Shown piece after piece: positions 8,401 to 15,414 of a DNA stretch of 17,468 nt; within the stretch, counting starts at the first letter, position 1; every line of letters begins with the position of its first letter. The notes below the pieces were generated by a model. That model saw only the letters and a list, made by a program, of their open reading frames with translations, was not told where the DNA came from and searched no databases. This DNA is from Tardiphaga sp. (GTDB lineage: Bacteria > Pseudomonadota > Alphaproteobacteria > Rhizobiales > Xanthobacteraceae): contig JAQGJF010001115.1 in NCBI GenBank assembly GCA_028290765.1, forward strand, positions 1 to 17,468. Reading direction: 5' to 3'. The position numbers and the translations under genes were made by a program.

Positions 8401-8620
8401 CGAAGGGGCGGCCGGCCGTGTCTATGTCTTGCGGTCCGATTTGATATCGTCCGACGCCCGCGCGCATTTGCTGTCGATTTCACGGGCGGTACTGGTCGGA
8501 CAGCGCGGCGCGCTGGCGGATCAGCTCGACCGCGTGCCCGACGCTCGCGTGGTCTCCGCACCGGTATCGAAGCCTGTCGCGGCAGGATCCGGTGCATCGC
8601 CGGGCGATATGCCGGCATAG
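2480..8620 (+). CDS. ndvB: Cyclic beta-1,2-glucan synthase NdvB/ChvB, N-terminal part, cut by an in-frame TAG
   Basis: A part of 2,046 residues from an inner-membrane enzyme that polymerises UDP-glucose into cyclic beta-1,2-glucan. The N-terminus has family-typical blocks (ITPAAEWLIDNYHLVEKQIR, GPFAGYPRVFGIAWAF). Membrane segments lie near 414-465 and in a cluster near 824-1000. Between them is the GT84-type glycosyltransferase, with a D-x-D motif (DADTRL, 632-637) and RHHRWARGDWQ (778-788). A glucoamylase-like domain follows (WGVSESAYNARD at 1393-1404, HHQGM at 1491-1495), then a first GT36-associated beta domain from about 1571. The TTG at 2480 is preceded by GAAGAAAGG; the ATG at 2522 is the alternative start. 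The TAG at 8618-8620 ends translation in the linker before the phosphorylase-like half. The next 805 codons stay in frame, so this is one gene broken by one codon. Intact family members have about 2,850 residues. Confidence 0.93.
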   Translation: MQRFLGRVFGRSAPMLPWDNREPIREELFSVERLEEHARSLAIAQPVSSNAARGSPLTGRLADNAVALLDAYRRSARAVDEGRAITPAAEWLIDNYHLVEKQIREIRTDLPPGYYRQLPKLLDGPFAGYPRVFGIAWAFVAHADSRFDADMLCRYVLAYQEVQPLTIGELWAISITLRIVLIENLRRIAGRIADSYVARQEADRVADRLLGSSARTPEPASAVLAELKRMPLPDAFAVELVHKLRDQDSKVTPVLSWLDEHLSAQGTTADTVVREEHQRQGSGTVTVRNIITSMRSISDVDWTELFERMSFVDEVLAAGGSFSAMDFPTRNLYRSAIEELARGSHRAEIEVAKRAVLATEQATRGHNAVDSERRSDSGYHLLTGGRHAFEKAIGFQSPPRSWFGRSGRALGIRGYVGAGIIVASTLLAIPLLLLAATGLGGPWLILLGCIGVIPAIDLSVALVNQLVTRAFGATLLPALELANGVPSHLRTLVAIPTLLTTRASIEEHIERLEIHHLASPEGDLHFALLSDWVDADSEQADGDQALLALAVAGIATLNRRYAATPGGPRFLLLHRHRVWNESEQRWIGWERKRGKLHELNHLLRGATNTTFVATNGTPPEVPRSVRYVITLDADTRLPRDTVRRLIGKMAHPLNRPRFDVVSGRVTEGYAVLQPRVTPSLPVGREGSLFQRIFSSMNGIDPYASTISDVYQDLFGEGSYAGKGIYDVDAFESALANRAPDSTLLSHDLFEGIFARAGLASDVEVVEEFPARYDVAASRHHRWARGDWQLLPWIFGRGPAVKDRKRSAVPAMGRWKMFDNLRRTLSAPSAVLGLLVGWSLPLEAAIIWTGFILTTIMLPALIPVVLALVPGRTGVTLRSHARAFGVDLQLALAQSALLIILLAHKAWSMSDAIGRTLARLFVTRRHLLEWTTAAQAAIGQQSSLAGFYRRMAGGVIIAMLALIVALTSRHGTWPLVLPFAALWMLSPAFAHWTSQSPLVAGRLAMTSDDADALRLTARRTWRFFETFVTPADNMLPPDNFQEDPAAIAHRTSPTNLGLYLLSAVSARDFGWLGTSETIERLEATLSTMAKLARFRGHFYNWYDTKDLRTLDPPYISTVDSGNLAGHLIALACACTEWTGSSLSDTARLAGIADALELTRQEADRVSDGRRTQTVTWRQLQEAIETLAVDLRKPPESHQGMPERLAGFATRADTIADICLALCVESGKGAESDLVFWADAVRHAIASHSRDFAESETATSIARLVILAKQTRTMALEMEYGFLFDEERKLLSIGYLASEGKLDLNCYDLLASEARLASFLAIAKGDIPARHWFRLGRAVTPVASGAALISWSGSMFEYLMPSLVMRAPAGSLIEQTSRLIVQQQMDYGATLGVPWGVSESAYNARDIEMTYQYSNFGVPGLGLKRGLGANTVIAPYATALAAMVKPQEAAANYARLASVGAKGAYGFYEALDYTASRVPEGSEVAIVRAFMAHHQGMTIVAIADALLDGAMRARFHSDPIVQATELLLQERTPRDVALVLPWASEAKSAAAGHEIMPSGGRRLTTAHSATPATQLLSNGRYAVMVTAAGSGYSRWGNLAITRWREDATCDDWGSYVFLRDVDSGKVWSAGFQPSGVEPDAYEVAFNEDRAQFTRHDGTLTTVQEIVVSAEEDAEVRRISLTNSGNDVREVELTSYSEIVLAPPAADIAHPAFSKLFVQTEYLANEGAILATRRRRSPDEPQIWAAHLAVLDGATIGKIEVETDRARFLGRGGSIRTAIAAIDGRPLSGTVGTVLDPVFALRRCVRVPPGATVRIAFWTMVASSREALLDLVDKHRDTTAFERASTLAWTQAQVQLRHIGINPGEAGLFQRLAGHLLYAAPTLRPSSETILRGTGPQSQLWPLGISGDLPILLLRISDSENLDLAHQLLQAHEYWRMKQLAIDLVILNERASSYVQDLQIAIETLVRTSQSRPTPGIEGAAGRVYVLRSDLISSDARAHLLSISRAVLVGQRGALADQLDRVPDARVVSAPVSKPVAAGSGASPGDMPA
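8618..8620 (+). other. ndvB: In-frame amber codon interrupting ndvB
   Basis: The TAG is codon 2047 counted from the TTG at 2480. The preceding residues end GASPGDMPA and the following codons read KDLEFFNGLGGFSDHGREYV, the standard opening of the C-terminal domain in this family. There is no frame change: 2480, 8618 and 8678 all fall in the same phase. The sequence AGAAGGA (8619-8625) straddles the stop and resembles a Shine-Dalgarno site, but no start codon lies at a usable distance. The first in-frame start is the GTG at 8678, inside the conserved block. Confidence 0.9.
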
Positions 8621-11035
8621 AAGGATCTCGAGTTCTTCAACGGCCTTGGCGGCTTTTCCGACCATGGCCGCGAATATGTGACGATCCTCGGACCCGGCCA
8701 ATCAACCCCTGCGCCATGGATCAATGTCGTCGCCAATCCCAACTTTGGATTTCAGGTCGGGACCGAGGGTGGCGGCAGCACCTGGTCCGTGAACAGCCGG
8801 GAAAACCAGCTGACGCCGTGGTCGAATGATCCCGTGACCGACCGGTCAGGTGAAGCGCTTTATCTGCGCGACAACGACTCCGGCGATCTGTGGAGTGCAA
8901 CGGCCTTGCCGATCCGGAACGAAGGTGTGACTTACGTCGCGCGTCACGGCCGGGGATACAGTCGATTCACCCATAGCGTACGGGACATCGACGTCGACCT
9001 CATTCAGTTCGTGCCGCCCGACGATCCGATCAAGATTTCCCGGCTCAAGCTGCATAACCGATCGAACCGCACGCGGAATCTGACCATAGCGGCCTATGCG
9101 GAGTGGGTGCTCGCGCCGTCACGACAGGCCTCCGCAGCCTACATCACGACCGCAATCGATGCCGCGACCGGCGCGATTTTCGCGCGAAATCCATGGAGCG
9201 CCGCATTCGGATCGCGGATCGCATTTGCCGATATGGGTGGACGGCAGAACGGCTGGAGCTGCGATCGCCGCGAATTCATCGGCCGCAACGGCACGCTCGC
9301 CAGTCCTGAGGCCCTGAGGGGTTCGATCGCCCTGTCCAAATTGAGCGGCGCCGGACTTGACCCTTGCAGCGCGATGACGACGACGATCAAGGTCGCCCCG
9401 GGTGAGAACGTCGAGATCGTCGTCTTTCTCGGCCAGACCGCCAGCGCGGACGACGCCAGAAGCCTGATCACGCGCTATCGCAGCGCCGATCTGGATGCCG
9501 TGGAGCTGGAAATCGCTAAAACCTGGGACGACATCCTCGGCGCGGTCCAGGTGACCACCCCGGATCGTTCCATGGACATCATGCTGAACGGCTGGCTGCT
9601 GTATCAGACGCTGGCCTGCCGCGTCTGGGCCCGCTCCGCCTTCTATCAGGCCAGCGGCGCCTATGGTTTCCGCGACCAGTTGCAGGACGGCACCGCGCTG
9701 GTAGCGTCCCGCCCCGCCATGACCCGCGCGCATCTGCTGCGGGCGGCCGGGCGGCAATTCGTCGAGGGCGACGTTCAGCATTGGTGGCTGCCCCATTCGG
9801 GGCAGGGCGTGCGCACCCAAATTTCCGACGATCGGGCGTGGCTGGCGTACACCACCGCCCATTACATCGAAGGCAGCGGTGATCTCGCGGTTCTGGATGA
9901 GACGATTGCATTCCTCGAAGGCCCGAAGCTTGCAGCCAAGGAGCACGACAGTTTCTTTCAACCGACCATTTCGGACGAGGTCGCCACCCTGTTCGAGCAT
10001 TGCGCGCGCGCGCTCGACCAAAGCCTCGCGACCGGTGGCCATGGCCTGCCGTTAATGGGAACCGGTGACTGGAACGACGGCATGAATCGCGTCGGCGAAG
10101 GCGGGACCGGAGAGAGTGTCTGGCTGGGCTGGCTGCTCTACGCGACGCTGAAGGCGTTTGCACCCTTGGCCGACGCGCGCGGCGAAACCGGCCGCGCCGC
10201 GCGGTGGCAGGCCCAGGCCGCGCAATTGCAGGCCTCGCTTGAAAGCGAGGCCTGGGACGGCGACTGGTATCGCCGCGGCTGGTTCGATGACGGCACGGCG
10301 CTGGGATCGTCAGCGAGCGATGAATGCCGGATCGATTCCATTGCCCAGTCCTGGGCGGTGATCTCCGAAGCCGCGGCTCCGGAACGCGCGGCGCGTGCCA
10401 TGGCCGCCGCGGAGCGCGAACTGGTGCGCCCGCAGGACGGCGTCGCTCTGCTGTTCAAGCCACCTTTCGACAAGACGCCGCTCGACCCAGGTTACATCAA
10501 GGGATATCCGCCCGGCATTCGCGAGAATGGCGGTCAATACACCCATGCGGCGCTGTGGTCGGTCATGGCGCTGGCGCAACTCGGCGAGGGCGACAAGGCC
10601 GCGGGCCTGTTCTCGCTGCTTAATCCGATCAATCATGCGCGTACCCGGGCCGACGTGCATCGCTACAAGACCGAGCCCTATGTGGTCGCTGCCGATATCT
10701 ATGCGGTGGCCCCTCATATCGGCCGCGGCGGCTGGACCTGGTACACCGGTTCGGCGGGATGGATGCAGCGCGCCGGGATCGAAAGCATCCTGGGCCTGCG
10801 TATCCTGGGCCCGTCGCTGCAGCTCGATCCCTGCATTCCGAAGACGTGGCCGGGGTTCGGCCTTGTGTTACGGTACCGCTCGGCGCGCTATGACATCAGG
10901 GTCGAAAACCCGAAAAGCGTCAGCCGCGGCGTCACGTTTGCCGAACTGGACGGCAAGGCGTTGACGGGAAGCCAGACCTTGTTTTCCCTGGCGGACGATG
11001 GCGCGACCCATCTGATCAGGATCGTTCTTGGATAA
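8621..11035 (+). CDS. ndvB: Cyclic beta-1,2-glucan synthase NdvB/ChvB, C-terminal part (GH94-like phosphorylase domain)
   Basis: Continuation of ndvB in the same frame after the TAG: 804 residues if read from 8621, or 785 from the GTG at 8678. It opens with LEFFNGLGGF and a second GT36-associated beta-sandwich (PAPWINVVANPNFGFQV, SVNSRENQLTPWSNDPVTDR). It continues into the alpha/alpha-barrel of a GH94 glycoside phosphorylase, with FRDQLQDG, HWWLPHSGQGVRTQISDD, the catalytic-loop motif GDWNDGMNRVG near 10064-10096, and GYPPGIRENGGQYTHAALW. In this family the domain sets the chain length of the glucan before cyclisation. No Shine-Dalgarno site is evident before the GTG, and that start would delete conserved residues, so independent translation is unlikely. 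All motifs look intact, arguing for recent loss, an error in the sequence, or readthrough. The stop is TAA 11033-11035. Confidence 0.88.
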   Translation, partial: KDLEFFNGLGGFSDHGREYVTILGPGQSTPAPWINVVANPNFGFQVGTEGGGSTWSVNSRENQLTPWSNDPVTDRSGEALYLRDNDSGDLWSATALPIRNEGVTYVARHGRGYSRFTHSVRDIDVDLIQFVPPDDPIKISRLKLHNRSNRTRNLTIAAYAEWVLAPSRQASAAYITTAIDAATGAIFARNPWSAAFGSRIAFADMGGRQNGWSCDRREFIGRNGTLASPEALRGSIALSKLSGAGLDPCSAMTTTIKVAPGENVEIVVFLGQTASADDARSLITRYRSADLDAVELEIAKTWDDILGAVQVTTPDRSMDIMLNGWLLYQTLACRVWARSAFYQASGAYGFRDQLQDGTALVASRPAMTRAHLLRAAGRQFVEGDVQHWWLPHSGQGVRTQISDDRAWLAYTTAHYIEGSGDLAVLDETIAFLEGPKLAAKEHDSFFQPTISDEVATLFEHCARALDQSLATGGHGLPLMGTGDWNDGMNRVGEGGTGESVWLGWLLYATLKAFAPLADARGETGRAARWQAQAAQLQASLESEAWDGDWYRRGWFDDGTALGSSASDECRIDSIAQSWAVISEAAAPERAARAMAAAERELVRPQDGVALLFKPPFDKTPLDPGYIKGYPPGIRENGGQYTHAALWSVMALAQLGEGDKAAGLFSLLNPINHARTRADVHRYKTEPYVVAADIYAVAPHIGRGGWTWYTGSAGWMQRAGIESILGLRILGPSLQLDPCIPKTWPGFGLVLRYRSARYDIRVENPKSVSRGVTFAELDGKALTGSQTLFSLADDGATHLIRIVLG

Positions 11036-11046
11036 TTCTTGGATAA
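11025..11046 (+). repeat. 11-bp tandem duplication across the ndvB stop codon
   Basis: TTCTTGGATAA occurs twice back to back, at 11025-11035 and 11036-11046. The first copy contains the last codons of ndvB and its TAA stop. The 11-nt period puts the duplicated TAA in another frame. It is probably a slippage product. Confidence 0.85.
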
Positions 11047-11124
11047 TTCGGTCTTGCGCCGGACACCAAGTTATCGGCAATACTTCGCAGTCCAGATCCG
11101 ACCCGCACCCTGACGGAGAATGAG

Positions 11125-12780
11125 ATGGCTGCCGAAGTAAGTCCGCTCGCCGGCAAGACCGCGCCGCCATCGATGCTGGTCAATGTGCCGCGATTGATCA
11201 CGGCGTATTTTGCCGGCAAACCGGACCCGAAGGTGCCGGCCCAGCGCGTCAGTTTCGGGACATCGGGGCATCGCGGCTCCTCCTTCAACAATGCCTTCAA
11301 CGAGGCGCATATTCTGGCCATCAGCCAGGCGATCTGCGAGCAGCGGCACGGCGCCGGCATCGCCGGGCCCTTGTTCATCGGCATCGATACCCATGCGCTG
11401 TCGACCCCCGCTTTGGCGAGCGCGCTGGAGGTATTTGCTGCCAACGGCGTCACCACGATGATCGACGAGCATGACGGCTACACCCCGACGCCGGTGATTT
11501 CGCACGCGATTCTGACCTACAACAAGAAGCGCACCGGCGACCTGGCCGACGGCGTCGTCATTACGCCGTCGCATAATCCGCCCGAGGACGGCGGCTTCAA
11601 ATACAACCCGCCGAATGGCGGACCGGCCGATACCGATATCACCAGCTGGATCGAACGCCGGGCCAATGCGCTGCTGGAAGACGGGCTCCGGGGTATCAGG
11701 CGAATACCGCTCGAACGCGCGCGGCAATCGTCCTGCGTTTACCGCTATGACTACATCGGACCCTATGTCGCCGATCTCGCCGATGTCATCGACCTGGAAG
11801 CGATCCGTTCATCGGGCGTGACCATCGGCATCGACCCCCTGGGCGGCGCCGGCGTGCACTACTGGCAGCCGATCATCGAGCGCTACGGTCTTGCGGCCAC
11901 CATCGTCAGCGACGCCATCGATCCGACATTCCGTTTCATGACGGTGGACTGGGACGGCAAGATCCGGATGGATTGCTCCTCGCCCTATGCCATGGCGCGG
12001 CTGATCGGCATGCGCGACAAGTTCGACGTCGCCTTCGCCAACGACACCGATGCCGACCGGCACGGCATCGTCACCCGGTCGAACGGCCTGATGAATCCCA
12101 ATCACTTCCTCGCCGCCTCTATCGCCTATCTGTTTGCCAACCGCCCGGACTGGCGGGCCGACAGCGCGGTCGGCAAGACCATCGTCAGCAGCGGCATCAT
12201 CGACCGCGTCGCCGGGAAACTCGGGCGCAAGCTGGTCGAAACGCCGGTGGGTTTCAAATGGTTCGTCGACGGCCTCAGCGGCGGTTCGTTCGGCTTTGCC
12301 GGCGAGGAAAGCGCCGGCGCGTCATTCCTGCGGAAGGACGGATCGGCCTGGACCACCGACAAGGACGGAATCATTTTGGGATTGCTGGCCGCCGAGATCA
12401 CCGCCCGGACCAATCGCGACCCTGCCCAATTATTCGAGGGCCTTACCAGCGAGTTGGGTACGCCCTTCTACGAGCGTATCGATGCGCCCGCGAGCGTCGC
12501 GCAGAAGAACCTGCTGAAGTCGCTGTCGCCGGAACAGCTCGGCATGAAGGAACTTGCCGGCGAGCCGATCCGCGCCACGCTCAATGCCGCGCCCGGCAAT
12601 GGCCAACCGTTCGGCGGCATCAAGGTGGTGGCCGACAACGGCTGGTTCGCGGCGCGGCCCTCCGGCACCGAAGACGTCTACAAGATCTACGCCGAGAGTT
12701 TTAAGGACGAGGCGCATCTGAAGCGGATTCAGCAGGACGCGCAGCAGGCGATCGCGGGGGTGTTTGCCAAGGCGACGTAA
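11125..12780 (+). CDS. pgm: Phosphoglucomutase (alpha-D-glucose phosphate-specific)
   Basis: A cytoplasmic enzyme of 551 residues interconverting glucose-6-phosphate and glucose-1-phosphate. The ATG at 11125 follows GGAG at 11115-11118. Hallmarks are the substrate-entry motif GTSGHRG, the phosphoserine loop TPSHNP with Ser149, the Mg-binding loop DTDADR (307-312), the sugar-specificity loop GEESAG, and the phosphate-binding RPSGTE (511-516) near the C-terminus. Length and motif order match bacterial Pgm of the long alpha-phosphohexomutase type. It lies 89 bp after ndvB in the same direction with no obvious terminator between, so co-transcription is likely. The link makes sense because glucose-1-P is the precursor of the UDP-glucose that NdvB uses. 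No defect is visible. Confidence 0.96.
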   Translation: MAAEVSPLAGKTAPPSMLVNVPRLITAYFAGKPDPKVPAQRVSFGTSGHRGSSFNNAFNEAHILAISQAICEQRHGAGIAGPLFIGIDTHALSTPALASALEVFAANGVTTMIDEHDGYTPTPVISHAILTYNKKRTGDLADGVVITPSHNPPEDGGFKYNPPNGGPADTDITSWIERRANALLEDGLRGIRRIPLERARQSSCVYRYDYIGPYVADLADVIDLEAIRSSGVTIGIDPLGGAGVHYWQPIIERYGLAATIVSDAIDPTFRFMTVDWDGKIRMDCSSPYAMARLIGMRDKFDVAFANDTDADRHGIVTRSNGLMNPNHFLAASIAYLFANRPDWRADSAVGKTIVSSGIIDRVAGKLGRKLVETPVGFKWFVDGLSGGSFGFAGEESAGASFLRKDGSAWTTDKDGIILGLLAAEITARTNRDPAQLFEGLTSELGTPFYERIDAPASVAQKNLLKSLSPEQLGMKELAGEPIRATLNAAPGNGQPFGGIKVVADNGWFAARPSGTEDVYKIYAESFKDEAHLKRIQQDAQQAIAGVFAKAT

Positions 12781-12797
12781 GTAAAGGCACCCCATCC

Positions 12798-12884
12798 CCG
12801 TCATTGCGAGGAGCTCTTGCGACGAAGCAATCCAGTCTTCCGTTGTGGCTCCTGGATTGCTTCGCTTCGCTCGCAATGACGGAG
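12798..12884. repeat. Palindromic intergenic repeat, copy 2 (inverse orientation)
   Basis: This 87-nt element is the reverse complement of copy 1 (positions 510-596). The stem arms are identical base for base, while the central loop differs at six positions. The outer arms are ccgtcattgcgag at 12798-12810 and its complement at 12870-12882. It lies 17 nt after the pgm stop and 18 nt before the end of the convergent monooxygenase gene, so it can act as a shared bidirectional terminator. Confidence 0.9.
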
Positions 12885-12902
12885 TGAATTTTGTTACGAA
12901 CT

Positions 12903-14156
12903 CTACCGTCGACCCACCGAACCCGCCGGCGATGCATTGATACCCATCGCGTTCGTCTTCACCACCCCTGCCGACTGCGCCGCAATCTTGCGCGCCACCA
13001 TCGGCGCGGCGTGCTTGGCGCCGAACATGAAGCGCATCACCGGGCCGAAGGTCGGCGCGCTCAGGATGCCGATGATGTGAAGGTTCGGGACTGACGTCTC
13101 GAAGCCGGGGTTGAGCTTCGGCATGCATCCTTCGCGCGCAATCTTCGAACGCAGATTCGCGCTGAGCATCGTCAGTTTGTCGACATCGGGCTTGAAGCCG
13201 GTGCCGGCGATCACGGCATCGGTATCGATGATCTCGGTACCGTGAGGCCCGTCCAAATGCAGGCGGGCGCGGCCGCCGGCCATCTCGGCTGAATTGAGGC
13301 GCCGCCCAGTGATGAGCTCCGCCTTGTTGTTGAGCCGGTCGAACAGCCAGGCCGTACCGGCCGGTCCCCATTTGGTGGCGACGATGCGATGCCGCGTAGC
13401 TACCGGCAGATGGCGCGTGAGCGCCGGCATTTCCGAATAGAACAGGCTGCGCCAGCCCGGCGCGAGACCGGACTCCGGCGCGCGAATCCGCCGCCACAGC
13501 GATCGATGCGCTTCCGCCGGCGGATTCCATTTGATGTCGCCGCGGGCGACCAGGCGGACCCGCGCCCCGGCCTCGACCAGCAGCGCCGCTGTTTCCAGCG
13601 CCGATTGTCCGGCGCCGATCACGGTGACATCGCGGCCGGCATATCCCGACAGGTCGTGAAGCTGCGCAGTGTGGGCGAGAAGGTCGCCCGGTAAAGCCCG
13701 CAGCGTCTCCGGTATGTAGATGAATGGCATATGGCCGGTGGCCATTACGACACGGCGCGCGGTGGACTGTCGTCCGTCCCCGGTCGTCAGCACAAAATTG
13801 TTGCGCTCATCCTTGTCGATGGCGGCGATGGACAGGCCGTTGGACGAGACCCCGGTCTTCTCCTGAAACCAGGCCGTATAGGCGAGATGCACATCGATCG
13901 GCACCGGCAGGGCGGTCGGCTGATAGGGAATGCGCATCTGGCGGCAATAGGCTTCCAGCGTAAAGGCACGCTGCGGATCCCAGAGGTTGGACGCGAAACC
14001 TTCGGATTTCAGCATCATGCCCTTCGGCATGAATTGGCTCCAGCTCTGCATCGGCTGCCCGAACATTTCGTAAGGCAGACCCCGATGGCGCAGATGGGCC
14101 GCGAGGGACAGCCCGTAAGGACCGGCTCCGATGATGGCGGTCTCGTGATGCGACAT
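12903..14156 (-). CDS. FAD-dependent monooxygenase-like oxidoreductase
   Basis: A protein of 417 residues. The ATG at 14156-14154 is preceded on the minus strand by AAGGAG seven bases away, a strong site. The N-terminal FAD-binding fold has GAGPYG at 10-15. A second dinucleotide (NADPH) fold has VIGAGQSALETA (179-190). The linker carries MATGHMPF (138-145), and AGTGFKPDV (317-325) matches the ATG-type motif near the C-terminus. GPVMRFMFGAKHAAP near 371 is also typical of the group. This architecture is that of flavin-containing and N-hydroxylating monooxygenases (SidA/IucD/PvdA-like), which oxygenate amines or other small molecules; the substrate is unknown. It is the second gene of a minus-strand operon, 28 bp after the ATP-grasp gene. 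That partnership suggests tailoring of an amino-acid-like or amide product, but this is inference. Confidence 0.85.
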   Translation of the reverse strand: MSHHETAIIGAGPYGLSLAAHLRHRGLPYEMFGQPMQSWSQFMPKGMMLKSEGFASNLWDPQRAFTLEAYCRQMRIPYQPTALPVPIDVHLAYTAWFQEKTGVSSNGLSIAAIDKDERNNFVLTTGDGRQSTARRVVMATGHMPFIYIPETLRALPGDLLAHTAQLHDLSGYAGRDVTVIGAGQSALETAALLVEAGARVRLVARGDIKWNPPAEAHRSLWRRIRAPESGLAPGWRSLFYSEMPALTRHLPVATRHRIVATKWGPAGTAWLFDRLNNKAELITGRRLNSAEMAGGRARLHLDGPHGTEIIDTDAVIAGTGFKPDVDKLTMLSANLRSKIAREGCMPKLNPGFETSVPNLHIIGILSAPTFGPVMRFMFGAKHAAPMVARKIAAQSAGVVKTNAMGINASPAGSVGRR

Positions 14157-14184
14157 TTCGCGCTCCTTCGCTCGAATGAACCGG

Positions 14185-15414
14185 CTAGCTGCCCAGCGGC
14201 GACTTGCGTGTTGAATTGAAAAGCCTTCCCGCGGAATCCGATGGCGCGCCGGAAAGGCCGCGATTGATGAGCCGGCGGACCGGCTCGACCGCGTAGAAGA
14301 TCAATCCCGGGACCGGGTCGCTGGCGCGCCAATAGCCGTCGACGATCCGGATGCCGGCATCCCGCAGCCCCATCGGCGCGCGATGCTTGAGCGAGGTGCG
14401 CCAGGCGACCGTTGCCGAACCACAGGCGGCGGGGCCGATCGGCCGCCCGCTTGCGAAAGCCAACGCGGCCATCGGGATATTGACCCCCGAGAGCGTGGCG
14501 ATCTCTTCCTGCCAGTCGGTGCGCCCGACCGTGGGCTCGATGATGACGAACGCGCCGGTGCACTCGTCGCGCTTGAATTCGAGCCCACCCATGCCGGCGA
14601 ATTTGACTTTGGTCGTCAATCGAACCGTCAACGCTTCGAGCTCGGCCTGCACATTCGGTGCGGCGATGCAGGTCGCGGTCGATCCGACGCCGGGAGGAAA
14701 GGCCGACAGCTTGCGACCGGTGAAGATGCGTAACGGTTGCCCGGCGGCATCGCAAAAGAACAGGCAGAAATAGATGCCGTGATCCGGTCCCTCGATCCAC
14801 TCCTGCACGATGGCATCGGCATGGTGCTTCAGCAGCGCCGCGCAATGCGCCTTCGCCGCGTCGATAGTGTCGAAACGCGTGGCACGATCGAGGCCAGCGA
14901 GTTGCAATCCGCTTTTGCGAGCCGGTTTCACCACCACGGGCGCCGCCATCGAATCGAGTTCGGCGATCCCGCCGGCCGCGGTGATCACGATGCCGCGCGG
15001 CACCGGAAATCCTTCGCGACTGGCGAAGTCGTGAAACCGTCCCTTGTCATTGAGGAGGTCGACGGTTTCCGGCGAGGGCAGCAGGAAGCGATAAAACGGT
15101 TCGAGCTCCGCACGCCATTGCGAGACGGTTTCGACGGCCGCATCCTGCGTCAATATCAACAGCGGCGGCTGCGCAAAGCCGCGGGCAACAGCTTTGAGTT
15201 CGTCGATCAGCGGCTTTCCCGATACGCTCGCGACGACGCGGCTGGAGCAATGACGAGACCACAACGCGGCATTGAGGCGTGATGTATCGAGAAGTACGAC
15301 GGAGGTTCGCGCGGCGGAAAGACTACGCGCCACGCCGAGGCCCGCCACGCTTCCGCCCACCACCACCACGGGGCAGTTGGCGTCTTGCCCGGTCCATGAT
15401 GGCGAGCTCTGCAT
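14185..15414 (-). CDS. ATP-grasp family carboxylate-amine ligase-like protein
   Basis: A protein of 409 residues. The ATG at 15414-15412 has GGAG a few bases upstream on the minus strand. The N-terminus is a Rossmann-like pre-ATP-grasp fold (VVVVGGSVAGLGVARSL, 17-32). The ATP-grasp core follows: VVVKPARKSG with a likely nucleotide-binding Lys163, QEWIEGPDHGIYF (204-216), GGLEFKRDE (276-284) and EPTVGRTDWQEEIA (293-306) in the place of the usual metal-binding E-x-N segment. ATP-grasp enzymes activate a carboxylate as acyl-phosphate and join it to an amine or other nucleophile. Relatives of this kind occur in exopolysaccharide and modified-peptide loci, and D-aspartate ligase is a distant comparison. 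The substrate cannot be read from the sequence. It is first gene of the operon with the monooxygenase. The last 40 or so residues look basic and poorly structured. Confidence 0.8.
   Translation of the reverse strand: MQSSPSWTGQDANCPVVVVGGSVAGLGVARSLSAARTSVVLLDTSRLNAALWSRHCSSRVVASVSGKPLIDELKAVARGFAQPPLLILTQDAAVETVSQWRAELEPFYRFLLPSPETVDLLNDKGRFHDFASREGFPVPRGIVITAAGGIAELDSMAAPVVVKPARKSGLQLAGLDRATRFDTIDAAKAHCAALLKHHADAIVQEWIEGPDHGIYFCLFFCDAAGQPLRIFTGRKLSAFPPGVGSTATCIAAPNVQAELEALTVRLTTKVKFAGMGGLEFKRDECTGAFVIIEPTVGRTDWQEEIATLSGVNIPMAALAFASGRPIGPAACGSATVAWRTSLKHRAPMGLRDAGIRIVDGYWRASDPVPGLIFYAVEPVRRLINRGLSGAPSDSAGRLFNSTRKSPLGS

Noticed and set aside
8678..11035. Treating the C-terminal part of ndvB as an independent gene starting at GTG 8678
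   Set aside because: The start lies inside the conserved LEFFNGLGGF...GREYV block, no Shine-Dalgarno site is at a usable distance, and the frame continues that of the upstream part through the TAG. Two separately evolved genes would not share one continuous domain this way.
12430..13530. A 366-codon minus-strand frame covering the end of pgm, the repeat and part of the monooxygenase gene
   Set aside because: It runs through the palindromic repeat and is out of frame with the clear monooxygenase reading, so it is not a gene.
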